Source: Acinetobacter sp. ASP199
Lineage (GTDB): Bacteria > Pseudomonadota > Gammaproteobacteria > Pseudomonadales > Moraxellaceae
Length of the DNA stretch: 64,000 nt
Reading direction: 5' to 3'
Assembly (NCBI RefSeq): GCF_022700675.1
Contig: NZ_CP062182.1
Coordinates: forward strand, 186,001-250,000
Position 1 is the first letter of the stretch. The number at the start of each line of letters is the position of its first letter. Positions 55,648-64,000 of this stretch are shown here, piece after piece. Below the pieces are notes generated by a model. The model searched no databases. It was not told the origin of the DNA and worked only from the letters and a program-made list of their open reading frames with translations. The position numbers and the translations under genes are program-made.

Positions 55648-56388
55648 ATGGACATCCTAATCTGTGATGATGAGCCACTCGCTGTAGAGCGCTTGGCACG
55701 CCTGGTCAGCCAGCTCGGCCATACTGTAGTTGCAACCGCAACCCATGGTCAGCAAGCCCTTGATCTGGCACATCAGCATGAGCCCGATGTCATTCTATTA
55801 GATATTCAAATGCCCGAAATGGACGGTCTGCGTTGCGCACAACATCTGCGTCAGCTTGACCCAATGCCGGCAATTGTTTTCTGTACGGCCTATGACCACC
55901 ATGCGCTTGATGCGTTCAAGTCGAATGCAGAAGGCTACTTGCTCAAACCGGTGATGCAACAGGAGTTAGCACAGATACTTGAGCATTTAACCAAACTTAC
56001 CCAAGCTCAGATGAGCCAACTAAAACAAAAAGAAAATATGGAAGAACTCAATATCAGCCGCCATCAGATTGCGGCAAAGACTTATCGCGGGGTGGAGCTT
56101 GTCCCTGTGGAAAATATTTACTATTTCCTGGCTGATCAGAAATATGTCACGGTACGACATAAAAATGGCAGTGTCCTGATTGATGAAACATTAAAGGACT
56201 TGGAACAGGAATTTGGCCAGAATTTTATCCGAATTCATCGCAATGCACTGGTGTCTGTGAACTATCTGGATGGACTGGAAGTGGTTAGTTCGGGACAGTA
56301 CCAGGTGCGTTGTCGTGAGCTAGATGAAAGACTTGCAGTGAGTCGACGTCACTTGCCATTTTTACGTGAACGCATTCATAAGCTCTGA
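55648..56388 (+). CDS. LytTR response regulator, AlgR-like
   Basis: 246 aa; GGAGG before the ATG. Receiver domain with acidic pair D7/D8, phospho-acceptor D52 (VILLDIQMPEMDG), and K near 99 (YLLKPV); C-terminal LytTR DNA-binding domain (~140-246; IYYFLADQKYVTVRHKNG, FIRIHRNALVSVNYL). The gene order kinase-regulator-hemC-hemD is like algZ-algR-hemC-hemD in Pseudomonas. Confidence 0.9.
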   Translation: MDILICDDEPLAVERLARLVSQLGHTVVATATHGQQALDLAHQHEPDVILLDIQMPEMDGLRCAQHLRQLDPMPAIVFCTAYDHHALDAFKSNAEGYLLKPVMQQELAQILEHLTKLTQAQMSQLKQKENMEELNISRHQIAAKTYRGVELVPVENIYYFLADQKYVTVRHKNGSVLIDETLKDLEQEFGQNFIRIHRNALVSVNYLDGLEVVSSGQYQVRCRELDERLAVSRRHLPFLRERIHKL

Positions 56389-56494
56389 AGCGTATGGGGT
56401 CGGGTTGCAGTTAAAACTTGCATAAATTCACTTGCATTTTAAAGTGATCAGGTTAAGTTTAGACTATTGTTCTCATTCACTGTATTTGAAATTT

Positions 56495-57415
56495 ATGAAG
56501 ACCCTAAAAATTGCAACTCGACAAAGTCCTCTGGCATTGTGGCAAGCGGAACATATCCGTGCACGTCTGCAGGAATTGCATGCTGACCTTCAGGTCGAGT
56601 TGGTCACGTTTGTGACACAGGGCGATAAAATTCTCGATACACCTTTGGCAAAGATTGGTGGCAAGGGCCTGTTTGTCAAAGAACTTGAGGCTGCATTACT
56701 GGATGGTCGTGCAGACTTGGCCGTGCATTCCATGAAAGATGTGCCCATGGCACTGCCTGAAGGCTTAAGTCTTGCAGTGATCTGCGAGCGTGAAGATCCA
56801 TTAGATGCCTTTGTGTCTAATCGCTATGCAAGCTTTGACGAGCTGCCACAGGGCGCTAAAGTAGGAACATCCAGTCTGCGTCGCAAGAGCCAGATTTTAA
56901 AAGCACGTCCGGATCTTGAGATTATTGATCTGCGAGGTAACGTCGGCACACGTCTGTCGAAACTCGATGCAGACAATTATGATGCTATTATTCTTGCTAG
57001 TGCCGGTTTAAAACGTCTGGGACTGGCGGATCGTATTCGTCATACGCTTGAACCTGCAGTGAGCTTGCCAGCTGTGGGACAAGGTGCGCTTGGTCTGGAA
57101 TGTCGTGAGGGTGACCAGAATGTACTGGATCTGATCTTGCCTCTCTTGCATGCTGAAACCGATGCCTGTGTTCGTGCTGAACGCGCGTTCAATGCCTATC
57201 TGGAAGGTGGTTGTCAGGTGCCGATTGCTGGCTATGCGACATTACAGAGGGGGCAAATTTCGATTGAAGGTCGTGTTGGTAGTGTGGATGGCGCAACCTT
57301 ATTAAAAGCAGAGCTACAGGGTGAAGCAAATCAAGCGGAGCAGCTGGGTGTAACCTTGGCACAGAACTTATTGGCTCAAGGTGCAGGCGATTTGCTTAAA
57401 GCACTGTATTCATAA
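56495..57415 (+). CDS. hemC: Porphobilinogen deaminase
   Basis: 306 aa from the ATG at 56495 ([17 protein letters not shown]). Catalytic Asp in HSMKDVPM, cofactor-binding Arg in TSSLRRKSQ and LRGNVGTRL, and dipyrromethane-attachment Cys in LEGGCQVPI (~residue 240). Builds hydroxymethylbilane in haem synthesis. Confidence 0.96.
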   Translation: MKTLKIATRQSPLALWQAEHIRARLQELHADLQVELVTFVTQGDKILDTPLAKIGGKGLFVKELEAALLDGRADLAVHSMKDVPMALPEGLSLAVICEREDPLDAFVSNRYASFDELPQGAKVGTSSLRRKSQILKARPDLEIIDLRGNVGTRLSKLDADNYDAIILASAGLKRLGLADRIRHTLEPAVSLPAVGQGALGLECREGDQNVLDLILPLLHAETDACVRAERAFNAYLEGGCQVPIAGYATLQRGQISIEGRVGSVDGATLLKAELQGEANQAEQLGVTLAQNLLAQGAGDLLKALYS

Positions 57416-57420
57416 AATTC

Positions 57421-58200
57421 ATGCTGTTTATTAATACCCGCCCTCAGGATCGTGCTGTTCGACTCACACAGCAGTTGCAGGCAGTACAAATTCCTGTGGT
57501 GGAGCTACCTTTGCTAGAGCTGGTTGCACGGTCTTATTCAGCAGAATTGGCGAGTCTGTATCAGCAGTTGTGCCGGGCTCAAGTGATTGTGGTGGTGAGT
57601 CCGACTGCGGTGCAGTTTGGTATGCAATATTTGGTGCAGGCAGGTATTGAACTGGCTCTATTAGCCCATATTCAGTGGATTGCTGTAGGGCGAAGCACTG
57701 AGCAGGCATTACTGCAATATGGTATTCAAAGTCATGTGCCGGAGGTTGAAACCTCTGAAGGAATGCTACAGTTACCGATCCTGGATCGTCTTGATAATGA
57801 TGCTGTTATCGCTTTCTGGCGAGGTGAGGGTGGTCGATTATTCATGATGGACCATTTACGTCAGCAGGGCGTTGAGGTGCTAAATTTTGTACTGTATCAG
57901 CGTCAGTGTCCACTTCAGTCACAACACACCATAGCTGAACTCTTACCTCAATTACAGCACGATAGCCACTATATGGTATTGATTAGTAGTGAAGCCAGCT
58001 GGTTAAACTGGTTGCAGCTATTACAACAAGAAATATCCTTGATCAGCAAGGGAATTTATTTGGTTTTAGGCCCACGTTTGGCTGCTATTTTAGGGGAATA
58101 CCGTCAACATCATGCTGCCGCATTTGAGTATGTACAACTTGAGAGCTTAAGCAGCGATGTGATCGTACGGGAGATGAAGCGAGTGCTGGGGAACTCATGA
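57421..58200 (+). CDS. hemD: Uroporphyrinogen-III synthase
   Basis: 259 aa, two-lobed fold of low sequence conservation. FINTRPQDRAVRLTQQL at the start, VVVVSPTAVQF and WIAVGRSTEQAL in lobe one, and VLISSEASWLNWLQLL in lobe two are typical. 5 bp after hemC; its stop overlaps the hemX start (ATGA). Confidence 0.9.
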   Translation: MLFINTRPQDRAVRLTQQLQAVQIPVVELPLLELVARSYSAELASLYQQLCRAQVIVVVSPTAVQFGMQYLVQAGIELALLAHIQWIAVGRSTEQALLQYGIQSHVPEVETSEGMLQLPILDRLDNDAVIAFWRGEGGRLFMMDHLRQQGVEVLNFVLYQRQCPLQSQHTIAELLPQLQHDSHYMVLISSEASWLNWLQLLQQEISLISKGIYLVLGPRLAAILGEYRQHHAAAFEYVQLESLSSDVIVREMKRVLGNS

Positions 58201-59024
58201 AGAAAATTTTAATCGTGCTGTTCATTGTGGCGTTTACCTGGATGGCAAAAATCAGTTATGACCTGTTTAGTTTGCGCCAGGCCCATACAGAACTCAGTTC
58301 CAGCTTCACTCTATTGCAGCAGAAAAATGCCAGCTTGAATGACAATGTTGTTGCACTTAAACGGCAGGTCGCTGAACAGCGCCAAAGTATATCAGCTACA
58401 CCTAACTCACAGGTGGCAATTGCTCCTGAGTCACATGATGTTGAACTGGTTCGTCAGCAACTCAGCCTGATTGAGTTTGCTTTGCAGCAGCAGCAATACA
58501 GCACAGCACTGGAAAAAATCAGTCAACTGCAACTGGATTTGCCGAACTATACACTTGCACCAGCTTTATTAGACAGTCTGGAGCGGGTGCTCAGCAAAGA
58601 TCAGGTGATGCTACAACAATTCATCAATAGTCGCCTGGTACAGCAGAACAGGATCCGAGATTTACTGAATCAAATGGATGCTGAAATTGCCAAGGAACTA
58701 AAAGCCCAGCACAGTACCACGCCCGCAGAGAGTGGTTCCTTCTGGCGCAATCTGATTCAGATTGAAGCTGCACAGCAGCCAAGTACGGTGTTAATGCAGC
58801 GAGGACTAGTGCTAAAAGAAGCACAATTGCGTTTATTGATGGCGCAAAATGCGCTACAGCAAGGGCAGCAAATTCCTTTCCAACAATCGCTTGGTGCCGT
58901 GGCTGAAGTACTCAAACAATTGCCGGATGTGAAAAGCCAGCAATGGATTAAACAGCTGGAACAAATCCGTAGCATACCGCTGACACCAGTTCCTCCTTTG
59001 AATGCCCGTACCTTAATGAGCTGA
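58197..59024 (+). CDS. hemX: HemX-like membrane protein
   Basis: 275 aa. One N-terminal membrane helix (ILIVLFIVAFTWMAKISYDLF), a coiled coil (residues ~28-65), then a helical periplasmic domain. Position between hemD and hemY, and the fold, fit the HemX group often labelled uroporphyrinogen C-methyltransferase, but no methyltransferase motif is present. Exact role unknown. Confidence 0.82.
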   Translation: MKKILIVLFIVAFTWMAKISYDLFSLRQAHTELSSSFTLLQQKNASLNDNVVALKRQVAEQRQSISATPNSQVAIAPESHDVELVRQQLSLIEFALQQQQYSTALEKISQLQLDLPNYTLAPALLDSLERVLSKDQVMLQQFINSRLVQQNRIRDLLNQMDAEIAKELKAQHSTTPAESGSFWRNLIQIEAAQQPSTVLMQRGLVLKEAQLRLLMAQNALQQGQQIPFQQSLGAVAEVLKQLPDVKSQQWIKQLEQIRSIPLTPVPPLNARTLMS

Positions 59025-59030
59025 TCGCGT

Positions 59031-60224
59031 ATGAAACAGATTCTGCTTGCTTATTTATTTGTCAGTCTGCTCGGTATTGCGGCTTTAAGTCTACTCAGTT
59101 ACGGTCATGGACCGGGTTATGTCTATCTTTACTGGCGTAACTGGCAAGTACAGACCAGCCTGTGGATACTGGCAGCACTACTGGTCATTATCAGCTTTGT
59201 CATGCATATGCTGTGGTATGCAGTTACGCGTTATCTGAATCGCGAGCAGCGCAAGAAACAGCGCGTTTTTAGCTTTCATCATTTGCATCCTTATGAGCAA
59301 CTGGCAGTGGTGTGGCTACTCAATGCCTCACAGGACCAACGTAATTTTATTCAGCAGTCTTTCGCCCAATCCGGATTATTAAAAGATATTATCCATGCGC
59401 GATTATCTTGGGGGCAGCAGAATTTTGATGAGGCTTTGGAATCTTTAAATCATTCCAATCCGATGGCATTTGAACTGGCTGAATTACAGCGTATTGAAGT
59501 GTATTTATCGCAACAGGATGGTCAGCAGGCATTAACCCATCTGGAATTTTTAAATCAGCATGAATTATCTCCATGGCTGTTTAAAGTTAAATCAGCTTAT
59601 GAGCAGCGATTAACTAAATTATGGGGGCAATTTGCTTTACAGTTTCCCTGGTTATATTTAAGATCAACCCAATATGGTCATTTAGAACAAAATACTAAAA
59701 CACTTTGGCTGGAACAATTGTTGCTGGCTTTTGAGCAAGCGGATCAGGAAGATTTAAAATATTTACAACAGCGTTATTTTGACTTAAGTGAAGAGATATT
59801 TACGCGTGACTATGCAGTCAAATTATTGTGGTTGAAATTATTATTTAAAATGCCTGAAATGGGTGCCGAGCATGAAGCCCTAGCAGTGCATTTACTGGAA
59901 CAACAATTTAATCAGGATGTATTTTATTTATGGTTCCAGCAACAATTACTTCGACAAAACCCTGATAATGAAATTATTAACCAGCAAATTTCATTATGGG
60001 AAGAAAAATATACAGCAGTGCCGGTATTAACTTTTGCCAAATGGCATGTGCTGCAAGCTGCAGGTCGAGTGGATGAGGCCCAGCAACTTCTTGCACTTTA
60101 TCCAGATGATGTACGTATGAGTTATCTGCGTATTAAATCTGCTTTACAGGGGCAGGATGAACTACAACAACAACTGAATCAGGTGTTTGAATCAAATGCC
60201 AATTTTATTGATACAAGAATATAG
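59031..60224 (+). CDS. hemY: HemY-like TPR membrane protein
   Basis: 397 aa. Two N-terminal membrane helices (LAYLFVSLLGIAALSLLSYG and SLWILAALLVIISFVMHMLWY) with GPGYVYLYWRNWQVQTSLW between, as in HemY, then TPR-like helical repeats facing the cytoplasm or periplasm. The family is tied to haem synthesis by gene order only. Confidence 0.85.
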   Translation: MKQILLAYLFVSLLGIAALSLLSYGHGPGYVYLYWRNWQVQTSLWILAALLVIISFVMHMLWYAVTRYLNREQRKKQRVFSFHHLHPYEQLAVVWLLNASQDQRNFIQQSFAQSGLLKDIIHARLSWGQQNFDEALESLNHSNPMAFELAELQRIEVYLSQQDGQQALTHLEFLNQHELSPWLFKVKSAYEQRLTKLWGQFALQFPWLYLRSTQYGHLEQNTKTLWLEQLLLAFEQADQEDLKYLQQRYFDLSEEIFTRDYAVKLLWLKLLFKMPEMGAEHEALAVHLLEQQFNQDVFYLWFQQQLLRQNPDNEIINQQISLWEEKYTAVPVLTFAKWHVLQAAGRVDEAQQLLALYPDDVRMSYLRIKSALQGQDELQQQLNQVFESNANFIDTRI

Positions 60225-60235
60225 GGGAAGTATAT

Positions 60236-60664
60236 ATGGAATCACTCGCGCACTATCCGGTGATTTTTGAGCAACGCGTGGCCTGGGGAGATATGGATGC
60301 TTTCGGTCATGTTAATAATGCGGTGTATTATCGTTATATTGAAAGTGCCCGACTGGCTTATCTGGCTCGATTAAATATACTGCTTGGTCCATTATTAACT
60401 GTTGTTGTAACCAATCAATGTCGTTATTTAAAGCCAGTGGTTTATCCAGATCAACTTAAAATCGGGGTACGTATTGAAGAGATGGGTACTACATCATTTC
60501 GTATGAGTTATTTATTATGGAGTGAGCAGCAGCAGAGTGTAGTCGCAATTTCTGAAGCAGCTCTGGTTTGTATAAATAAAAATACCATGCAGAAAATGCC
60601 AATTCCTGAAGAGGTACAGGAAATAATAAGAAACTTAGAGAAGACGGCCGAACATATACTTTAG
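60236..60664 (+). CDS. 4HBT-family acyl-CoA thioesterase
   Basis: 142 aa single hot-dog domain. The catalytic region WGDMDAFGHVNNAVYYRYIE carries the Asp of YbgC/FadM-type thioesterases. It follows hemY by 11 bases and is probably in the same transcript. Substrate unknown. Confidence 0.85.
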   Translation: MESLAHYPVIFEQRVAWGDMDAFGHVNNAVYYRYIESARLAYLARLNILLGPLLTVVVTNQCRYLKPVVYPDQLKIGVRIEEMGTTSFRMSYLLWSEQQQSVVAISEAALVCINKNTMQKMPIPEEVQEIIRNLEKTAEHIL

Positions 60665-60809
60665 AACACCACAAAATTATTTAATTTTGTAATTAAATTT
60701 ATTATTTGTTGTTATCCGTTTAAATTTTTTTATTGAATATTTTATTCAACCCAAATACTATGAAAAAGTTATTTATAAAACGAATAATATTATTTTTATG
60801 GAGAGAGTG

Positions 60810-61133
60810 ATGCCAGACATTACGAATTTATCAGTTGAAGAGTTAAAGCGCTTACAAGCTGAAGCTGAAGCATTAATTGCGTCTAAAAAAGACCAGGAAA
60901 TTGAAGATGCTTATAATCAGGTATTAAGCATTGCAGAAAAAGTAGATATGACCATTGAGCAGTTGCTCGAGTATGGTGCCTCTAAGCGTAAGAAATCATC
61001 TCGTAAGACTGTAGAACCACGCTATCGCAGTAAGGCAAATCCGGAAGAGACCTGGACAGGTCGTGGTAAACAGCCACGCTGGTTGGTTGCAGAACTGGAA
61101 AAAGGTGCCAAGCTGGAAGATTTCCTGATCTAA
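60810..61133 (+). CDS. hns: H-NS-family nucleoid protein
   Basis: 107 aa from the ATG at 60810 with GGAGAG upstream (an ATG 12 bases earlier overlaps that site). N-terminal coiled coil for oligomerisation (SVEELKRLQAEAEALIASK), a basic linker (SKRKKSSRKT), and the C-terminal AT-hook-like DNA-binding motif TWTGRGKQPRWL. Silences AT-rich, often acquired DNA, and so may act on the tRNA-Ser island. Confidence 0.93.
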   Translation: MPDITNLSVEELKRLQAEAEALIASKKDQEIEDAYNQVLSIAEKVDMTIEQLLEYGASKRKKSSRKTVEPRYRSKANPEETWTGRGKQPRWLVAELEKGAKLEDFLI

Positions 61134-61189
61134 AGATTCGATTATGAATGTCATCATAGGTCGGTCATGGAGATGACCTATGCATCTTT

Positions 61190-61216
61190 AACCAAGCATC
61201 ATTGCTTGGTTTTTTT
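61190..61216 (+). terminator. Terminator after hns
   Basis: AACCAAGCA TCAT TGCTTGGTT then T-run; a second hairpin CATAGGTC / GACCTATG lies just before at 61155-61182. Confidence 0.88.
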
Positions 61217-61316
61217 ATGCCTATCAATTGGCGTGGTGAGAAAAGTATGCATAATGTGCTTATATAAGAAAAGAATGATAACCAGGAACTGAAATTGATG
61301 GATTGGTTGGGGTGGG

Positions 61317-62060
61317 ATGAGCAGTAAACCGAAAACTTTCAAATGGTTAATTCTTGCCATAGTCGCCTTTTTTATTTTTGTAGTTTTGCAGGTGCCTGCT
61401 GCCTGGCTGATTTCAAAATTTTATAAAAATAATCAGGTACTGCATAACGTCAGTGGCAATATCTGGCAGGGCAGTGCTGACTGGAAAAAAGGTCAATTGC
61501 GTGGCAGTCTGAACTGGCAGGTTCGTCCATTGGATTTGTTGTTATGGCGTCTCGGGGCAGATATGGAAGTACATAGCGGCAATACTAAAATTGCCGGTGT
61601 CATGGCTTACGGCTTGAGCAAAACGCTAGTCGTAAAGAATCTGGAAGGACAGCTGGCACCAGAAACCCTGAAACATCTGGCAGACTGGCAATGGCCAACC
61701 AATGCGATTCAATTTAAGCAGCTTGATTTTAAATATAAGAAACAAAATGGCTTTAGTGATGTCAATGGTCAGTTAAATTGGACAGGGGGGGAGTTGATCT
61801 ATACCTTTGCACAGCGTCAAGAACGGATGAGTGTTCCTGTTCTTGCCGGGAAGTTGGCAGATGAGTCAGGCAAATTATTGCTGGATGTTCGCGATAGTCG
61901 TGATCAGAAAATGCTGAATATTGAACTTGATCCCGATCTGATGCTGAATGTGCAACTGACCCAGCGTATGTTACTGAATGTTCCTTCCTATGAAGGTAAA
62001 GCGGGGCTGGATACTTATGTTATCAGCACCCGTCAGCCGCTGATGGGAGGCCTGAACTGA
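61317..62060 (+). CDS. gspN: Type II secretion system protein N
   Basis: 247 aa. N-terminal membrane helix (WLILAIVAFFIFVVLQVPAAWLI), then a beta-rich periplasmic domain with NVSGNIWQGSADW, the typical GspN opening. Accessory inner membrane component of T2SS. Its last base is shared with the gspC start. Confidence 0.88.
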   Translation: MSSKPKTFKWLILAIVAFFIFVVLQVPAAWLISKFYKNNQVLHNVSGNIWQGSADWKKGQLRGSLNWQVRPLDLLLWRLGADMEVHSGNTKIAGVMAYGLSKTLVVKNLEGQLAPETLKHLADWQWPTNAIQFKQLDFKYKKQNGFSDVNGQLNWTGGELIYTFAQRQERMSVPVLAGKLADESGKLLLDVRDSRDQKMLNIELDPDLMLNVQLTQRMLLNVPSYEGKAGLDTYVISTRQPLMGGLN

Positions 62061-62926
62061 TGGCCATTGATATAGATAAATTGAAACAACTGGATTTACA
62101 GTCTTTTAATAAAGCTGCACCCGCACTTTTAGTTTTGCTGATTCTGTATTTATGCTGGAAGCTGGCAGCGCTATTCTGGCTGGTTGTTGCACCGCCTCAA
62201 GCTTTGCAACTGGAACGAGTGGAGCTGGGCTCACAGCAGCCACGGATTCCGAATATCAGCTCTTTTTCATTATTTCAGGAAACTGGACAAACTGCAGCGA
62301 GTGCGGAAGTCTCCAATATTCTGCTACAAGGGGTAATGGTTGCCAGTCCAAGCTATTTATCTTCAGCAGTATTAAAGCTGAATGATCAGGTCGACCGGTA
62401 TCGTGTCGGCGAGAGCTTCGGTAATACCGGCTATGAGCTGGCTGAGGTGTACTGGGATCGGGTGGTCATTCGTCAGAAAAATGGTGCGAGTAAGGAAGTA
62501 TTCTTTAAGGGTTTGGAAAATGGCCTGAATCAGCCTTGGCAAAGTAATGAGCAGAAGAAGGGTCGTTCATCTTCATCCTCGAGTGGGGGTAGAGCAGCGA
62601 ATCAGCCCAATAATGAGCCTGCTTCACCACAGAATGAAATTAGTCGCGCGATTCAGCAGATGAATGAAAACCGCGAACAGTATCTGGAAAATATGGGCGT
62701 TTCTGCTGGTGAAGGCGGTTATGAGGTCACTTCGCGGACTCCGGCAATACTGCGTAACCGTCTCGGTCTCAGACCGGGTGACCGGATTGTATCTCTGAAT
62801 GGTCAGACCGTCACTGCGGGACAATCTGAAGCGCAGTTGCTGGAACAGGCACGACAGCAGGGCCAGGTAAAACTCGAAATTAAACGTGGTGATCAGGTGA
62901 TGACCATTCAACAAGATTTAAAGTGA
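62060..62926 (+). CDS. gspC: Type II secretion system protein C
   Basis: 288 aa. Membrane helix LLVLLILYLCWKLAALFWLVV, homology region ~75-155 (VSNILLQGVMVASPSYLSSAV, DRYRVGESF), a Ser/Asn-rich linker and a C-terminal PDZ-like domain (NRLGLRPGDRIVSLNGQTV). It connects the inner membrane platform to the GspD secretin. Confidence 0.93.
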   Translation: MAIDIDKLKQLDLQSFNKAAPALLVLLILYLCWKLAALFWLVVAPPQALQLERVELGSQQPRIPNISSFSLFQETGQTAASAEVSNILLQGVMVASPSYLSSAVLKLNDQVDRYRVGESFGNTGYELAEVYWDRVVIRQKNGASKEVFFKGLENGLNQPWQSNEQKKGRSSSSSSGGRAANQPNNEPASPQNEISRAIQQMNENREQYLENMGVSAGEGGYEVTSRTPAILRNRLGLRPGDRIVSLNGQTVTAGQSEAQLLEQARQQGQVKLEIKRGDQVMTIQQDLK

Positions 62927-62964
62927 TGTGTCATCACATATAGGGTTGGGAAGCATTTAGGTTT

Positions 62965-64000
62965 ATGGCTTTATTTAATAATAATCGATCAGCATGGGCG
63001 CTTTGTGTTGCCGCACCTCTGGTGGCTATGGTCAGTACCGCAACGTATGCGCAGACCTGGAAAATCAATCTGCGTGACGCAGACCTAGCTGCTTTTATTA
63101 ATGAAGTAGCCGATATTACGGGGAAAAATTTTGCCGTTGATCCACGGGTGCGCGGCAACGTCACAGTCATTTCAAACCGGGCATTAAACCGGGCTGAAGT
63201 TTATGACCTGTTTCTTGGGGTGTTGAATGTCAATGGGGTGGTGGCGATCCCCTCCGGGAATACCATCAAACTGGTGCCGGACAATAACGTCAAGAATTCC
63301 GGTATCCCTTATGATGCCCGTAACCGTGCCACTGGTGACCAGATCGTAACCCGGGTAATCTGGTTGGAAAATACCAATCCGAATGACCTGATTCCAGCGC
63401 TACGTCCATTGATGCCACAGTTTGCCCATTTAGCAGCTGTGCCGGGAACCAATGCCTTAATTGTCTCTGATCGTGCCAGTAATATTTATCAACTAGAAAC
63501 GATTGTGCGTAATCTGGATGGCACCGGTCAGAATGATCTGGAAGCTATTAGCTTGCAGTCGAGTCAGGCTGAGGAAATGATTGGTTTGATTGAGTCTATG
63601 ACAGCTACAGGTGTTGCCAAGGATCTTAAAGGTTCTCGTGTGCGGGTGATGGCAGATCAGCGAACCAACCGGATTATCATCAAGGGTGATACTGCGACGC
63701 GTAAACGTATTCGCCAGATGATTGAAACGCTGGATGTGCCTGCAGCAGATCGTTTAGGTGGTCTCAAAGTATTTCGTCTAAAATATGCCAGTGCTAAAAA
63801 CCTGGCTGAAATTCTGCAAGGGCTGGTTTCTGGACAGGCTTTAGGTCGTTCGAGTTCTTCTTCAGAGAATAGCTCCGCAGGAACTTCGCTGAATACACTG
63901 GGCAATAGCAGCTCTGCATCTAATATGTCTCAGGACGGTTCTACTTCCGGGATTCAGCTGAATTCAGGATTAGGGAATAGCCAGCAAGGGATTACCAGTT
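62965..64000 (+). CDS. gspD: Type II secretin GspD (5' part)
   Basis: The first 345 residues are present; the frame is open to the window end. Signal peptide ending STATYAQ, N0 domain (WKINLRDADLAAFINEVADITGKNF), then N1-N3 repeats (VIWLENTNPNDLIPALRPL; RVRVMADQRTNRIIIKGD; VFRLKYASAKNLAEIL). A Ser/Asn-rich insert begins at about residue 295, in the usual N3 loop. Start ATG at 62965; the secretin pore is beyond the window. Confidence 0.95.
   Translation, partial: MALFNNNRSAWALCVAAPLVAMVSTATYAQTWKINLRDADLAAFINEVADITGKNFAVDPRVRGNVTVISNRALNRAEVYDLFLGVLNVNGVVAIPSGNTIKLVPDNNVKNSGIPYDARNRATGDQIVTRVIWLENTNPNDLIPALRPLMPQFAHLAAVPGTNALIVSDRASNIYQLETIVRNLDGTGQNDLEAISLQSSQAEEMIGLIESMTATGVAKDLKGSRVRVMADQRTNRIIIKGDTATRKRIRQMIETLDVPAADRLGGLKVFRLKYASAKNLAEILQGLVSGQALGRSSSSSENSSAGTSLNTLGNSSSASNMSQDGSTSGIQLNSGLGNSQQGITS

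Overview
The window is a chromosomal segment of a gammaproteobacterium, and gene content and protein sequence point to Acinetobacter. Supporting signs are the fadB-fadA pair, an H-NS of the short Acinetobacter type, a gspN-gspC-gspD start of a type II secretion cluster, split his genes, hemC-hemD-hemX-hemY behind an AlgZ/AlgR-like pair, and a moderately AT-rich genome. No CRISPR array, rRNA or complete insertion sequence was seen. Four tRNA genes are present: Thr(TGT), Ser(GGA) and two tandem Phe(GAA).

Layout. 1-7 kb: end of ahpC, a LysR regulator, ycaC, pirin, an FAD oxidoreductase plus methyltransferase pair, tRNA-Thr and two small genes. 7.5-15.6 kb: an integrative island in the 3' end of tRNA-Ser. 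It is bounded by a 15-bp direct repeat and carries matching candidate integrase arm sites at both ends. It holds a P4-type integrase, an AlpA-like regulator, a chain of overlapping small genes, a possible replication protein, and AT-rich cargo: a HipA-like kinase with an overlooked partner protein, and a zinc-ribbon protein. 15.8-20 kb: kup, a Met/Gln-rich secreted protein and a DNA/RNA endonuclease. 20-22.7 kb: a decaying zone with an aquaporin pseudogene, an intact AraC regulator, a broken fatty-acid-hydroxylase-like gene, and two near-identical promoter/operator modules. The second module appears to drive a short untranslated RNA.

22.7-35.1 kb: hisF, thrB, small membrane proteins, a putrescine-type permease with an FAD oxidase and a divergent HTH protein, an EamA transporter, hisA, a frameshifted repetitive protein, an RNase D-like exonuclease, a DUF805 protein, hisH and hisB. 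35-41.6 kb: a GNAT protein, tandem tRNA-Phe, a pair of secreted paralogues, a membrane-anchored coiled-coil protein, tehB, an Ala/Lys-rich exported protein and small uncharacterised genes. 41.7-53 kb: fadA/fadB, a globin-coupled diguanylate cyclase, a single-domain AAA+ protein, uvrC, a thioesterase, pgsA, a palindrome cluster and yggX. 53-64 kb: argH, an AlgZ/AlgR-like two-component system, hemCDXY, a thioesterase, hns and gspN-gspC-gspD, with gspD running off the end.

The most promising material for something undescribed is the tRNA-Ser island, especially the kinase/partner pair, and the AraC-linked duplicated promoter with its putative small RNA. All family names come from reading the sequence; no search was run.
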